Source: CAMAVK01 sp964362485 (GTDB taxonomy: Archaea; Nanobdellota; Nanobdellia; Woesearchaeales; GW2011-AR9). Taken from it: a stretch of 6,699 nucleotides of DNA. Where the stretch lies: contig CAYIEX010000092.1 in the NCBI GenBank assembly GCA_964362485.1, positions 1-6,699 on the forward strand, read 5' to 3'. Positions 1 through 5,169 of this stretch are shown in pieces. The notes beneath the pieces are model-generated. The model worked only from the letters and a program-made list of their open reading frames with translations. It had not been told where the DNA came from and did no database searches. Each line of letters starts with the position of its first letter. The first letter of the stretch is position 1. The translations under genes and the position numbers were made by a program.

Positions 1-36
1 AGGGAAAGAAATGAATTTGTTTTTTTTTAGTAGTAA

Positions 37-46
37 CTTTTTAATT
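37..46 (+). promoter_or_regulatory. TATA-like box for the methyltransferase-like gene
   Basis: The sequence CTTTTTAATT is centred about 27 nt upstream of the ATG at 69. That is the archaeal distance from TATA box to transcription start, so the transcript would begin at or next to the start codon (leaderless). No Shine-Dalgarno-like sequence precedes the ATG. An in-frame TTG at 45 lies inside or beside this box, which argues against it as the start. The box is a weak match taken alone; the repeated spacing elsewhere in the window supports it. Confidence 0.45.
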
Positions 47-68
47 GAATCTCAATTTTTCTATCTCT

Positions 69-1628
69 ATGGCAGAAAAGCACTACGCAAATGATTATGT
101 GAAAGCAAAATCACGTGATCTTGTGCGAAATATGATTGATTCCACACTTCTTCAATTTAGAAACCCCTCTGAACTTAAAGTCATCTGCTTTCCGGGAATT
201 GATGCCACCGAAATTCATGAAGTCTATGATCCTCTAGGAATTCAGCGCTACAACATCACGGGCGTTGAGCGGGATCCCGCCGTCGCTGACGCAATCCTAC
301 GCAAAGGTCTTGGAATTACTGTGGTTCGTTCAACAATTGAAGAATATGTTCAAAAGATCGGCAAACATACTTTTGACGTTATCAGTTTGGATTATCTTGG
401 TCCCTGTCGTGCTACGCAGCTCGGTACTCTCCAATTATTGTTGCAAGGCCAAGAGCGTGATCACGTTGTTCTTCATGTGGCAAATCTCTTGCGTCGTGAC
501 CATCAAAGTTTTCCTTTTTACTTTTACGGAAATGCGTTAACGGAATCATCAACACCTCTTGAACGTAAGGGAACATTACCAACACCCGAATTTTTCTCAA
601 ATGGCATTTATACCAGAGTAAAAGATCTTTTACGTAAAAGAGTAGACGGCGAAAAATTCACTGCCGAAAAACAAATGGGCTACTCTACAATCATACGCGC
701 CTGTTATACGGGTGGAACTATCGGCGCGTGTAATAAATTCCTCCGTTTTGCTGCAGGTCGTGAATATGAACAATTACTTCGTCTTGTCGAAAGAACGCTG
801 AAACCTTTAAACCTTCCTCCATTTGATCGAAATTCTCCGTTTGCAACTCATCAACATAGCACTCTTTATCCAATCGTTCAAAATCGACTGGAAGATATTA
901 TTCATCAATCTATTGTGACAGACTGTCAACACCATCAAATTTATGATCCTGCTATTCAGCAAGTAATTTGGATTATGTTGGGAAGTGTCGCAAAAGAGAG
1001 AAAAGTATACCAAGCAAAAGCCGCTGCCTGTTATTCCTATATCTCAGAAACTGGTGCACCAATGATTGGTGATATTTACTATCTAAGTCACCCTCGAAAG
1101 TTGAATGCTCTATGCCAAGAATTGGGACGACTCGTTAATTTCCCCCATCATTTTCGTATCCGAAATGCTGATTTAGACAAAGTGTACAAAATCGTGGCGG
1201 ATTTCAACAAGGAAACAGTGAAATTTTCTCCAGCAGATCAAATAAAGAGAATTGGCGAGGCAGTAGAAAATAGGGTCTTTCTGGGGAATTCATATCGTCC
1301 CTCACTCACAAAAGAACGAGCTATTGCTGAATTTGAACGTGGTGCTACTGTTCCCGAACTTCGCCAAAAGTACCGTAATGCAAACCAATTCCCATTACCT
1401 CAAATAAAAGCTCATGTCACCATGGGCACCTACAGTACTGAGAGAAAAACAAAAAAAGTCCAAGAGGATGACACTACGCCTGGCCAGCTCACCAAAGAAG
1501 AAGTTCTTGACCTCCTCACTTCTAATATTCCCATTGGTGAAATCATCGCTGCTTTTCCTGACTCATTTACTCCAGGACAGCTTCGTGCCTATAAAGCACA
1601 TCTCACTATGAAAACCTATGAGAAATAA
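69..1628 (+). CDS. Class I SAM methyltransferase-like protein with two C-terminal helical (HTH-like) repeats
   Basis: This is a 519-residue protein from ATG 69; an in-frame TTG at 45 would add 8 residues but falls in the presumed TATA box. The N-terminus looks like a Rossmann methyltransferase: a glycine loop FPGIDATEI (residues 41-49), an acidic end of strand 2 in GVERD (65-69), and an acidic motif DVISLDYLGP (103-112) where class I enzymes place the catalytic or substrate-side motif IV. The middle third is mostly helical with scattered His and Cys, and I recognise no domain in it. The C-terminus carries two copies of a module, residues 412-455 and 473-517. Each starts LTKE and ends AH[VL]TM-TY, and a charged Lys/Asp/Glu-rich linker separates them. 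These modules resemble small helix-turn-helix units and suggest DNA or RNA binding, but this is inference. The substrate is unknown. The gene stands alone and converges with the broken gene on the other strand. Confidence 0.8.
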   Translation: MAEKHYANDYVKAKSRDLVRNMIDSTLLQFRNPSELKVICFPGIDATEIHEVYDPLGIQRYNITGVERDPAVADAILRKGLGITVVRSTIEEYVQKIGKHTFDVISLDYLGPCRATQLGTLQLLLQGQERDHVVLHVANLLRRDHQSFPFYFYGNALTESSTPLERKGTLPTPEFFSNGIYTRVKDLLRKRVDGEKFTAEKQMGYSTIIRACYTGGTIGACNKFLRFAAGREYEQLLRLVERTLKPLNLPPFDRNSPFATHQHSTLYPIVQNRLEDIIHQSIVTDCQHHQIYDPAIQQVIWIMLGSVAKERKVYQAKAAACYSYISETGAPMIGDIYYLSHPRKLNALCQELGRLVNFPHHFRIRNADLDKVYKIVADFNKETVKFSPADQIKRIGEAVENRVFLGNSYRPSLTKERAIAEFERGATVPELRQKYRNANQFPLPQIKAHVTMGTYSTERKTKKVQEDDTTPGQLTKEEVLDLLTSNIPIGEIIAAFPDSFTPGQLRAYKAHLTMKTYEK

Positions 1629-1648
1629 ATCATCAATAAACTCCTCCT

Positions 1649-1654
1649 AAAAAA
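1649..1654 (-). terminator. Poly-T terminator candidate for the minus-strand membrane-protein gene
   Basis: Read on the minus strand this is a run of six T, 23 nt past the TAA at 1677-1679. Archaeal transcription commonly ends at such U-rich tracts without a strong hairpin. The plus-strand gene ending at 1628 has only a small CACGCGTG palindrome followed by four T (about 1667-1678) as a possible terminator. Confidence 0.35.
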
Positions 1655-1676
1655 TTGTATAGACCTCACGCGTGTT

Positions 1677-2027
1677 TTATTGCTTATAATATCCCCCATC
1701 GCGCACCATATAATAAAAAACAAGATCAAAATCACGACGTAATTGTTTCTCAATGATGGGATAATCTTTACAGGCCAGCGCTTTTTCAAATGAAGATTTT
1801 TTTTTATATTCATTCAACCGCGTGTATTCCTTGGCAACAAAATCAGTAATCTCTTGACGCGCGGCGATGAGGCTGCTGATATAGTTGTTGACTGTTCTCT
1901 CGTGTGGCATCGTGTCGGGGCACAGCAGGTGGAATAAATAGTTTTTGCTTTTCTGCTTCGCGGTGAAGTTGTGCGGTTTCATAGCTAGATGACTTGCATA
2001 GATAAACTCCCACGGATCGTAATACAT
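1677..2027 (-). pseudogene. 3' part of a frameshifted membrane-protein gene
   Basis: The open frame could encode up to 116 residues from ATG 2027. Its first 30 or so residues overlap the other half of the gene in another frame and look less protein-like. From about position 1950 to the TAA at 1677 it reads as a convincing soluble helical tail: TVNNYISSLIAARQEITDF, then charged helices, then a Tyr-rich end (VFYYMVRDGGYYKQ). It most likely continues the frame that begins at GTG 2382. Deleting one base in the A-rich stretch at 1942-1952 joins the two into a 234-residue protein. An independent small gene starting at the internal ATG of the TMPHERT segment is possible, but I see no promoter at the right distance. 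Function is unknown. Confidence 0.55.
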
Positions 2028-2382
2028 ACAGGCCTAAGGAAATAAGTGTAAGCGCGTTCTGACTTGGTTTACTAAAATCGAAATATTCTGCATAATACGC
2101 CAAGGAAACAACGCCCGTTACAAACAACTCAGAAACGTATCCAAGACCAGTGACGAGTCCCAGAGGTAACTTACTTTTACCAGACACCGCTATTCTCAAA
2201 TCTCTCTCGGCTTGGGCATTTTCATACACCGCAATAGGAAAAGATCCAGGAAGCAAACCTTCAAGGTAATCAAGAGAACTCACTTTTGATTGTTTTGGTT
2301 TAATTCTTTCTTCTAATGATTCGTTTGAATGCATATATTTCTCAAAAAGATCGCCATTTTTAAAAGTTTCCAAAATAATCAC
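1843..2382 (-). CDS. 5' part of a frameshifted two-helix membrane protein of unknown function
   Basis: The frame is 179 residues from GTG 2382 to a TGA at 1843. The first 70 residues are soluble and charged. Two hydrophobic segments follow: about residues 73-97 (LPLGLVTGLGYVSELFVTGV onwards) and about 107-128 (NALTLISLGLYVLRSVGVYL). A helical stretch YETAQLHREAEKQKLF comes next. After that the frame turns into Pro/Arg/Gln-rich low-quality sequence (IPPAVPRHDA onwards), typical of reading past a frameshift. The true continuation is the frame ending at 1677. GTG is chosen because a TAA stop lies directly upstream in frame and a TATA box is centred 27 nt before it; ATG at codon 17 is the alternative. 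I do not recognise the family. The architecture of helix pairs and a charged tail suggests a membrane-anchored accessory protein. Confidence 0.6.
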   Translation of the reverse strand: MIILETFKNGDLFEKYMHSNESLEERIKPKQSKVSSLDYLEGLLPGSFPIAVYENAQAERDLRIAVSGKSKLPLGLVTGLGYVSELFVTGVVSLAYYAEYFDFSKPSQNALTLISLGLYVLRSVGVYLCKSSSYETAQLHREAEKQKLFIPPAVPRHDATRENSQQLYQQPHRRASRDY

Positions 2383-2405
2383 TTAGAAGTTACATCAAAC
2401 ACTCT

Positions 2406-2413
2406 TATTATAA
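2406..2413 (-). promoter_or_regulatory. TATA box of the minus-strand membrane-protein gene
   Basis: On the minus strand this reads TTATAATA, centred about 27 nt before the GTG at 2382. The spacing predicts a leaderless transcript that starts at the GTG and supports GTG rather than the later ATG as the start. It faces the S8e promoter across the hairpin array, so the region is a divergent promoter pair. Confidence 0.55.
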
Positions 2414-2447
2414 GACTATCAAAGTTCTCAATGAGGCTAATGTCACC

Positions 2448-2561
2448 GAAACCCTACGAAAAATCAAATTTTTCGGGGTTTCAAAAATCTCAAGGAGATT
2501 TTTAGAAACCATACGAAGGTACCCTTCGGGGTTTCGAAATCCCCTTGGGATTTCAGAAACC
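2448..2561. repeat. Array of four nested hairpins built from two degenerate tandem units
   Basis: Unit 1 (2448-2504) and unit 2 (2505-2555) share the frame GAAACC-N-TACGAA ... TTCGGGGTTTC, and a third GAAACC (2556-2561) closes the array. Inside are four perfect short stems. 2457-2464 pairs with 2468-2475 (CGAAAAAT, loop CAA). 2483-2491 pairs with 2495-2503 (AAAAATCTC, loop AAG). 2514-2519 pairs with 2523-2528 (CGAAGG, loop TAC). 2536-2543 pairs with 2547-2554 (GAAATCCC, loop CTT). Each is flanked by GAAACC and GGTTTC, so every GGTTTC can pair with the GAAACC on either side. Corresponding stems differ in sequence between units yet stay fully paired. The array lies between the two opposing TATA boxes and ends exactly where the S8e TATA box begins. 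It could be a palindromic mobile element, an operator or a structured transcript; the sequence does not decide which. Confidence 0.85.
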
Positions 2562-2570
2562 TTTAAAAAT
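2562..2570 (+). promoter_or_regulatory. TATA box of the ribosomal protein S8e gene
   Basis: TTTAAAAAT is centred about 28 nt before the ATG at 2594, as expected for a leaderless archaeal transcript. The purine-rich AGAAACC just upstream sits in the position of the TFB recognition element, and it is also the last GAAACC arm of the hairpin array. Folding or protein binding at the array could therefore affect initiation of S8e. Confidence 0.6.
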
Positions 2571-2593
2571 GACCCCCCAATTTTAACCCTACA

Positions 2594-2968
2594 ATGGCAC
2601 GATCCCAATTTAGATCCAATCGAAAGGTAACCGGTGGACGATATCACTCATATCGAACCAAAAAGCGTAATGAGCTTTCCGGTTTTGCAGCAAACACCAA
2701 GCTCGGTGAACGCCGTGCTCAAACCAAACGCATTCTTGGCGGTCACATAAAGCAAGGACTCCTCAGTGCAAATGAGATCAGTGTTACTGATAAAAAAGGT
2801 AAGTCCGCAAAAACTACCATCCTCAACGTAGTTGAAAACCCTGCTAACTCAAACCTAGTTCGACGAAACATCATCACCAAAGGCTGTGTCGTTGAAACCA
2901 AAATGGGTCGAGCACGTGTAACATCCCGCCCAGGTCAAGAAGCATCTATTAGCGGAAAACTATTATAA
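2594..2968 (+). CDS. rps8e: 30S ribosomal protein S8e (eS8)
   Basis: This 124-residue protein is a component of the archaeal small ribosomal subunit; the family is shared by archaea and eukaryotes and absent from bacteria. The N-terminus MARSQFRSNRKVTGGRYHSY is the family signature, followed by a basic stretch (TKKRNELSG) and the ERRAQTKRILGG segment. The C-terminal half has the conserved VENPANSNLVRRNIITKG and the terminal GRARVTSRPGQ. Length and both ends match archaeal homologues, so the gene is complete. Start ATG 2594 is fixed by homology and by the TATA box 28 nt upstream. No Shine-Dalgarno sequence is visible, consistent with leaderless translation. The gene stands alone, with a poly-T tract after its stop. 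Confidence 0.97.
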   Translation: MARSQFRSNRKVTGGRYHSYRTKKRNELSGFAANTKLGERRAQTKRILGGHIKQGLLSANEISVTDKKGKSAKTTILNVVENPANSNLVRRNIITKGCVVETKMGRARVTSRPGQEASISGKLL

Positions 2969-2971
2969 ATT
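2961..2971 (+). promoter_or_regulatory. Possible TATA box for the membrane-protein/ATP-grasp operon
   Basis: TATTATAAATT overlaps the stop codon of S8e. Transcription would start about 26 nt later, near 2992, leaving a short leader of about 20 nt before ATG 3013. That leader contains GAGGGG (2996-3001), the only Shine-Dalgarno-like sequence placed before a gene start that I see in the window, although its 11-nt distance to the ATG is longer than usual. The gene may therefore be translated from a leader, unlike its neighbours. Confidence 0.35.
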
Positions 2972-2979
2972 TTTACTTA

Positions 2980-2985
2980 TTTTTT
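2980..2985 (+). terminator. Poly-T terminator candidate after S8e
   Basis: A run of six T lies 12 nt after the S8e stop, inside a T-rich stretch from about 2970 to 2995. This fits archaeal U-tract termination. It lies between the proposed TATA box and transcription start of the next gene. Confidence 0.4.
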
Positions 2986-3012
2986 CTCCTGTTTTGAGGG
3001 GTTTATTGACAC

Positions 3013-3609
3013 ATGACCCTAGACGAATTACTAGCACCAATCAAATGGACCGATGAACAGATATTAAGACAGTATACGAAATTAAGTGATAGGTTTGGAT
3101 TAGAAGAAGGTAATAAGAAAGGCTTACTTAGTTCGTGTTTATCAGGAGTTGGCGCTGGTTTTGGGTTTACTTCTGCTACTTCACTATATGGAGATTTTAC
3201 TGGTGTTTCATACCTAATGGTGGTTGCGTTTCCCGATTTGCTTCATAGTACGATGGTGCTAATGGGGAATAAGACCCGTGTCGATGAGGTTCAAGCAGTT
3301 GACGCTGAAAAAAACTTCTATGAGCAACATGCAAAATATACTCGTTTTCTCGTTTTTACAGCTGGTGCTGGCATGGTTGGGAAATTCGTTGTTGGATTTT
3401 ATCACTCCATGGCCTCTCAATATCCTTTATCCATAGATACAATCCATCATGGTTTCGCTGGTCTTGGTTTTCTCGCTACTGCATCGTCGATGTATCTCAA
3501 AGGCGCTGATCGCACTCTTCTCTCTAAAAAATCTCCTTTAGAGAAGCTCGCCGATTGGCTCCACGAAAAAACTACTCCTGCACCTAAACCTGTACCCGTC
3601 AAATATTAA
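3013..3609 (+). CDS. Multi-pass membrane protein of unknown function
   Basis: The protein has 198 residues from ATG 3013; a TGA two codons upstream in frame makes this the first usable start. A charged helical N-terminus (about 1-36) precedes up to four hydrophobic segments: about 37-60 (Gly/Ser-rich), 64-85 (VSYLMVVAFPDLLHSTMVLM), 109-133 and 144-167. A charged loop with Asp, Glu and Lys lies between segments two and three. The tail is basic and proline-rich (TTPAPKPVPVKY). I do not recognise the family. The gene ends 2 nt before the ATP-grasp-like frame, so the two are probably one operon, and this protein may anchor or partner that enzyme. The gene broken at 1677-2382 has a loosely similar plan of paired helices with a charged tail; no clear sequence similarity is visible by eye. 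Confidence 0.75.
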   Translation: MTLDELLAPIKWTDEQILRQYTKLSDRFGLEEGNKKGLLSSCLSGVGAGFGFTSATSLYGDFTGVSYLMVVAFPDLLHSTMVLMGNKTRVDEVQAVDAEKNFYEQHAKYTRFLVFTAGAGMVGKFVVGFYHSMASQYPLSIDTIHHGFAGLGFLATASSMYLKGADRTLLSKKSPLEKLADWLHEKTTPAPKPVPVKY

Positions 3610-3611
3610 AA

Positions 3612-3797
3612 ATGTCAACAAACATCTATGGAATAGATCTTCTTATCAAGCAGGACAAGCAATTCCGTCTCTGTGAAATAAACGGTCAAAATTCCGGCAT
3701 GAATGGGTTTGCTAAACTCTATGGCGATGATCGTGTGGCAAATAAAGTGGTCCAGACTCTCGAAGATCATGCCGGAAAAATAACAATCAATAAATGA
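3612..3797 (+). CDS. N-terminal fragment with ATP-grasp-like GID...EIN motif, ending at an in-frame TGA
   Basis: This is a 61-residue open frame starting 2 nt after the membrane-protein stop, without a Shine-Dalgarno sequence, so translation is probably coupled to that gene. It contains YGIDLLI (residues 6-12) and CEINGQNSGMNGF (21-33). Together these resemble the strand pair of ATP-grasp enzymes where Glu and Asn (here E22 and N24) bind the metal ions. The frame ends at TGA 3795-3797. The very same frame then stays open without a stop to 4793, covering the nucleotide-binding half of an ATP-grasp-like protein. The fragment alone is too short for an enzyme. It is either the first part of an interrupted 393-residue gene, the tail remnant of another ATP-grasp gene, or a small subunit made separately. 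Confidence 0.6.
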   Translation: MSTNIYGIDLLIKQDKQFRLCEINGQNSGMNGFAKLYGDDRVANKVVQTLEDHAGKITINK

Positions 3798-3848
3798 CTT
3801 TATACTGCAATACGATATGTTGCCAAACATCCATTCAAAGCCTTCTGG

Positions 3849-4793
3849 ATGCGCCAAATTGGAAGGACAATTCCATTCCTTCCCTCTCTCCTTAAGAAAG
3901 TACAAAGGAGACTCCATCAGCGTCAAATCCAAAGAGAATACGCTCACAATGGCTATCTGGAATGGCTCAGCACACAAATACCCTCTACTTGTGAAAATGC
4001 TTTAGCTCTTGATGATTATATTGGCCAAGATTCAACCGTACTAAACTACACACGTGAGTACCTTCCTCATCCCACGGTTAATTCCTATGAAGCCGACATC
4101 ATAGCGGATAATAAACTCCTCCAGTATATTCTGTTACGCGAGAGCCCAATCAAAGAGTATTTGATACCTACCATCGCTGCTGCCATGGGTGCTGAAGATC
4201 CTCTTGAGATCGACTCATTCACCAAAAATGATGGCCAATTCATCATGAAACCTACCTTAGGGATGTGTGGACTTGGTGTGCGTGTTCTCAATGCGCAAGA
4301 ACTCGCAGCCAGAAAAAATCTCACGGGTTTCTATCGCAAACTGAGATGGCGTGATCTCGCCCTTGCCGACCATCGTGAATTTAATCCCGCTTGTGTCGCC
4401 GAAGCAATCAACGTTCTGAACTATAGATTTGAACTAGGCCTCGCCGTCATTCAACCATTCATAAATACCGAGCGCGATGGACTGAACCGATCCATTCGCG
4501 CAATTGTTTGCTGCAATAAATTCATCGATGCCTATGAACGTGTCAGCCCATCGCCAGTGGTTAATTTAAGTCAGGGTGCAGACGTGCGTGAAGCACCATA
4601 TGGAGAACTACCAAGTTTATGTGAACAGATAGTCCATACCTACGAAGAACGGATAAAACTTCTGCAAGGCAAAAATGTAAAAGATATTCTTTACAAACGC
4701 TGGCTTGAAAGCCGACCATCATCCCAGTATTCTTCCGAGATAGCTGCCTTACTGCCCTACCTTAATATATTTGAGAATCAAGATCGAAAGTAA
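3849..4793 (+). CDS. ATP-grasp-like protein, main part (after the in-frame TGA)
   Basis: The frame gives 314 residues from ATG 3849, or 17 more if counted from just after TGA 3795; it is in frame with the 61-residue piece upstream. ATP-grasp enzymes use ATP to join a carboxylate to an amine or thiol through an acyl-phosphate. Supporting features are FIMKP (residues 131-135, with the ATP-binding Lys at 134), the glycine loop running to GLGV (141-144), a hinge-like AVIQPFI, and a strand IRAIVCCNKFIDAYERVSP matching the palm strand of the fold. NLSQGADVREAP follows, where relatives have an Asn...Gly-Gly segment. The usual closing 'GID...E-x-N' motif does not come after this, but occurs in the 61-residue piece before the TGA. 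The C-terminus (YKRWLESRPSSQY onwards) is unlike any domain I know. The substrate is unknown. I see no convincing promoter or ribosome site before ATG 3849. Confidence 0.7.
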   Translation: MRQIGRTIPFLPSLLKKVQRRLHQRQIQREYAHNGYLEWLSTQIPSTCENALALDDYIGQDSTVLNYTREYLPHPTVNSYEADIIADNKLLQYILLRESPIKEYLIPTIAAAMGAEDPLEIDSFTKNDGQFIMKPTLGMCGLGVRVLNAQELAARKNLTGFYRKLRWRDLALADHREFNPACVAEAINVLNYRFELGLAVIQPFINTERDGLNRSIRAIVCCNKFIDAYERVSPSPVVNLSQGADVREAPYGELPSLCEQIVHTYEERIKLLQGKNVKDILYKRWLESRPSSQYSSEIAALLPYLNIFENQDRK

Positions 4794-4800
4794 CTAAATC

Positions 4801-4809
4801 TTTTTATAG
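4801..4809 (+). promoter_or_regulatory. TATA box of the 68-residue gene
   Basis: TTTTTATAG is centred about 26 nt before the ATG at 4831. This spacing predicts a leaderless transcript starting at the ATG and is the main reason to accept the small gene that follows. Confidence 0.55.
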
Positions 4810-4830
4810 TTGTAGTTATCATGTAACTCT

Positions 4831-5037
4831 ATGACTCTTGAAGACCATTGTTTGGACGACCATAGTATTGCAGAAATAGGTATGCGTCTAAAGACAACAA
4901 AAGAAATCAATGCTGAACTTGATCCTCATCTTCGCTTTGATTTAGGGATTTGGTATAGCGAGCGTATGGTGGATCTTTATGAACACCATCCCAAAGTGTA
5001 TGCTGTACTGCGTACAGTTGGATTTCCTTCGTATTAA
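4831..5037 (+). CDS. Small protein of unknown function (68 residues)
   Basis: The predicted protein is acidic at the N-terminus (MTLEDHCLDDHSIAEIG) and mixed in charge after that, with aromatic residues (FDLGIWYSERMVDLYEHH) and a short hydrophobic end (VYAVLRTVGFPSY). No signal peptide, membrane segment or metal-binding cluster is visible. I do not recognise it. Support comes from the well-placed TATA box at 4801-4809 and a protein-like composition. A minus-strand open frame at 4907-5146 overlaps it and also looks fairly protein-like, so the strand is not fully certain. The 132 bases between its stop and the converging lipoprotein gene hold no repeat, hairpin or T-run that I can see. Confidence 0.55.
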   Translation: MTLEDHCLDDHSIAEIGMRLKTTKEINAELDPHLRFDLGIWYSERMVDLYEHHPKVYAVLRTVGFPSY

Positions 5038-5169
5038 TTTCCCCATAATTGACTCCAACATCTTGCGCTATTGCGAAGTTAATACGGATGTCAGGTCTTC
5101 TTGCCCAACAATCATTGCATTTAATAACCAACACCTGTTTTATCATATAAACACACGGATGTATTTTAT

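Noticed and set aside
45..68. TTG start giving a 527-residue methyltransferase-like protein
   Set aside because: The TTG falls in the presumed TATA box and the extra eight residues (MNLNFSIS) add nothing recognisable; ATG 69 has leaderless spacing.
1942..1952. Programmed -1 ribosomal frameshift
   Set aside because: Joining the two frames needs a +1 (or -2) shift, and the sequence is not an X-XXY-YYZ heptamer in the reading phase used.
2448..2561. CRISPR array
   Set aside because: The repeats are themselves palindromic and degenerate, units differ in length (57 and 51), and there are no unique spacers of constant size.
2408..2647. Minus-strand open frame of 79 residues across the hairpin array and S8e start
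   Set aside because: Its middle is a translation of the GAAACC/GGTTTC hairpins (FRNPEGY, FETPKN) and its start lies inside S8e on the opposite strand; it also covers both promoters.
3795..3797. TGA read as selenocysteine
   Set aside because: The residues around it are not a redox motif, the flanking family is ATP-grasp-like, and I see no SECIS-like hairpin in the short space after 4793.
3794..3895. ATGA overlap: a new gene starting at ATG 3794 over the TGA stop
   Set aside because: That frame closes at a TAA at 3893-3895 after 33 Cys/Ser-rich residues and does not resemble a protein; the original frame reads better.
3615..3977. Minus-strand frame of 120 residues opposite the ATP-grasp gene
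   Set aside because: It is antisense to the recognisable GID...EIN motif and the basic segment after it, and shows no domain of its own.
3817..4005. Plus-strand frame of 62 residues inside the ATP-grasp region
   Set aside because: It overlaps the ATP-grasp frame completely in another phase and has no promoter or family features.
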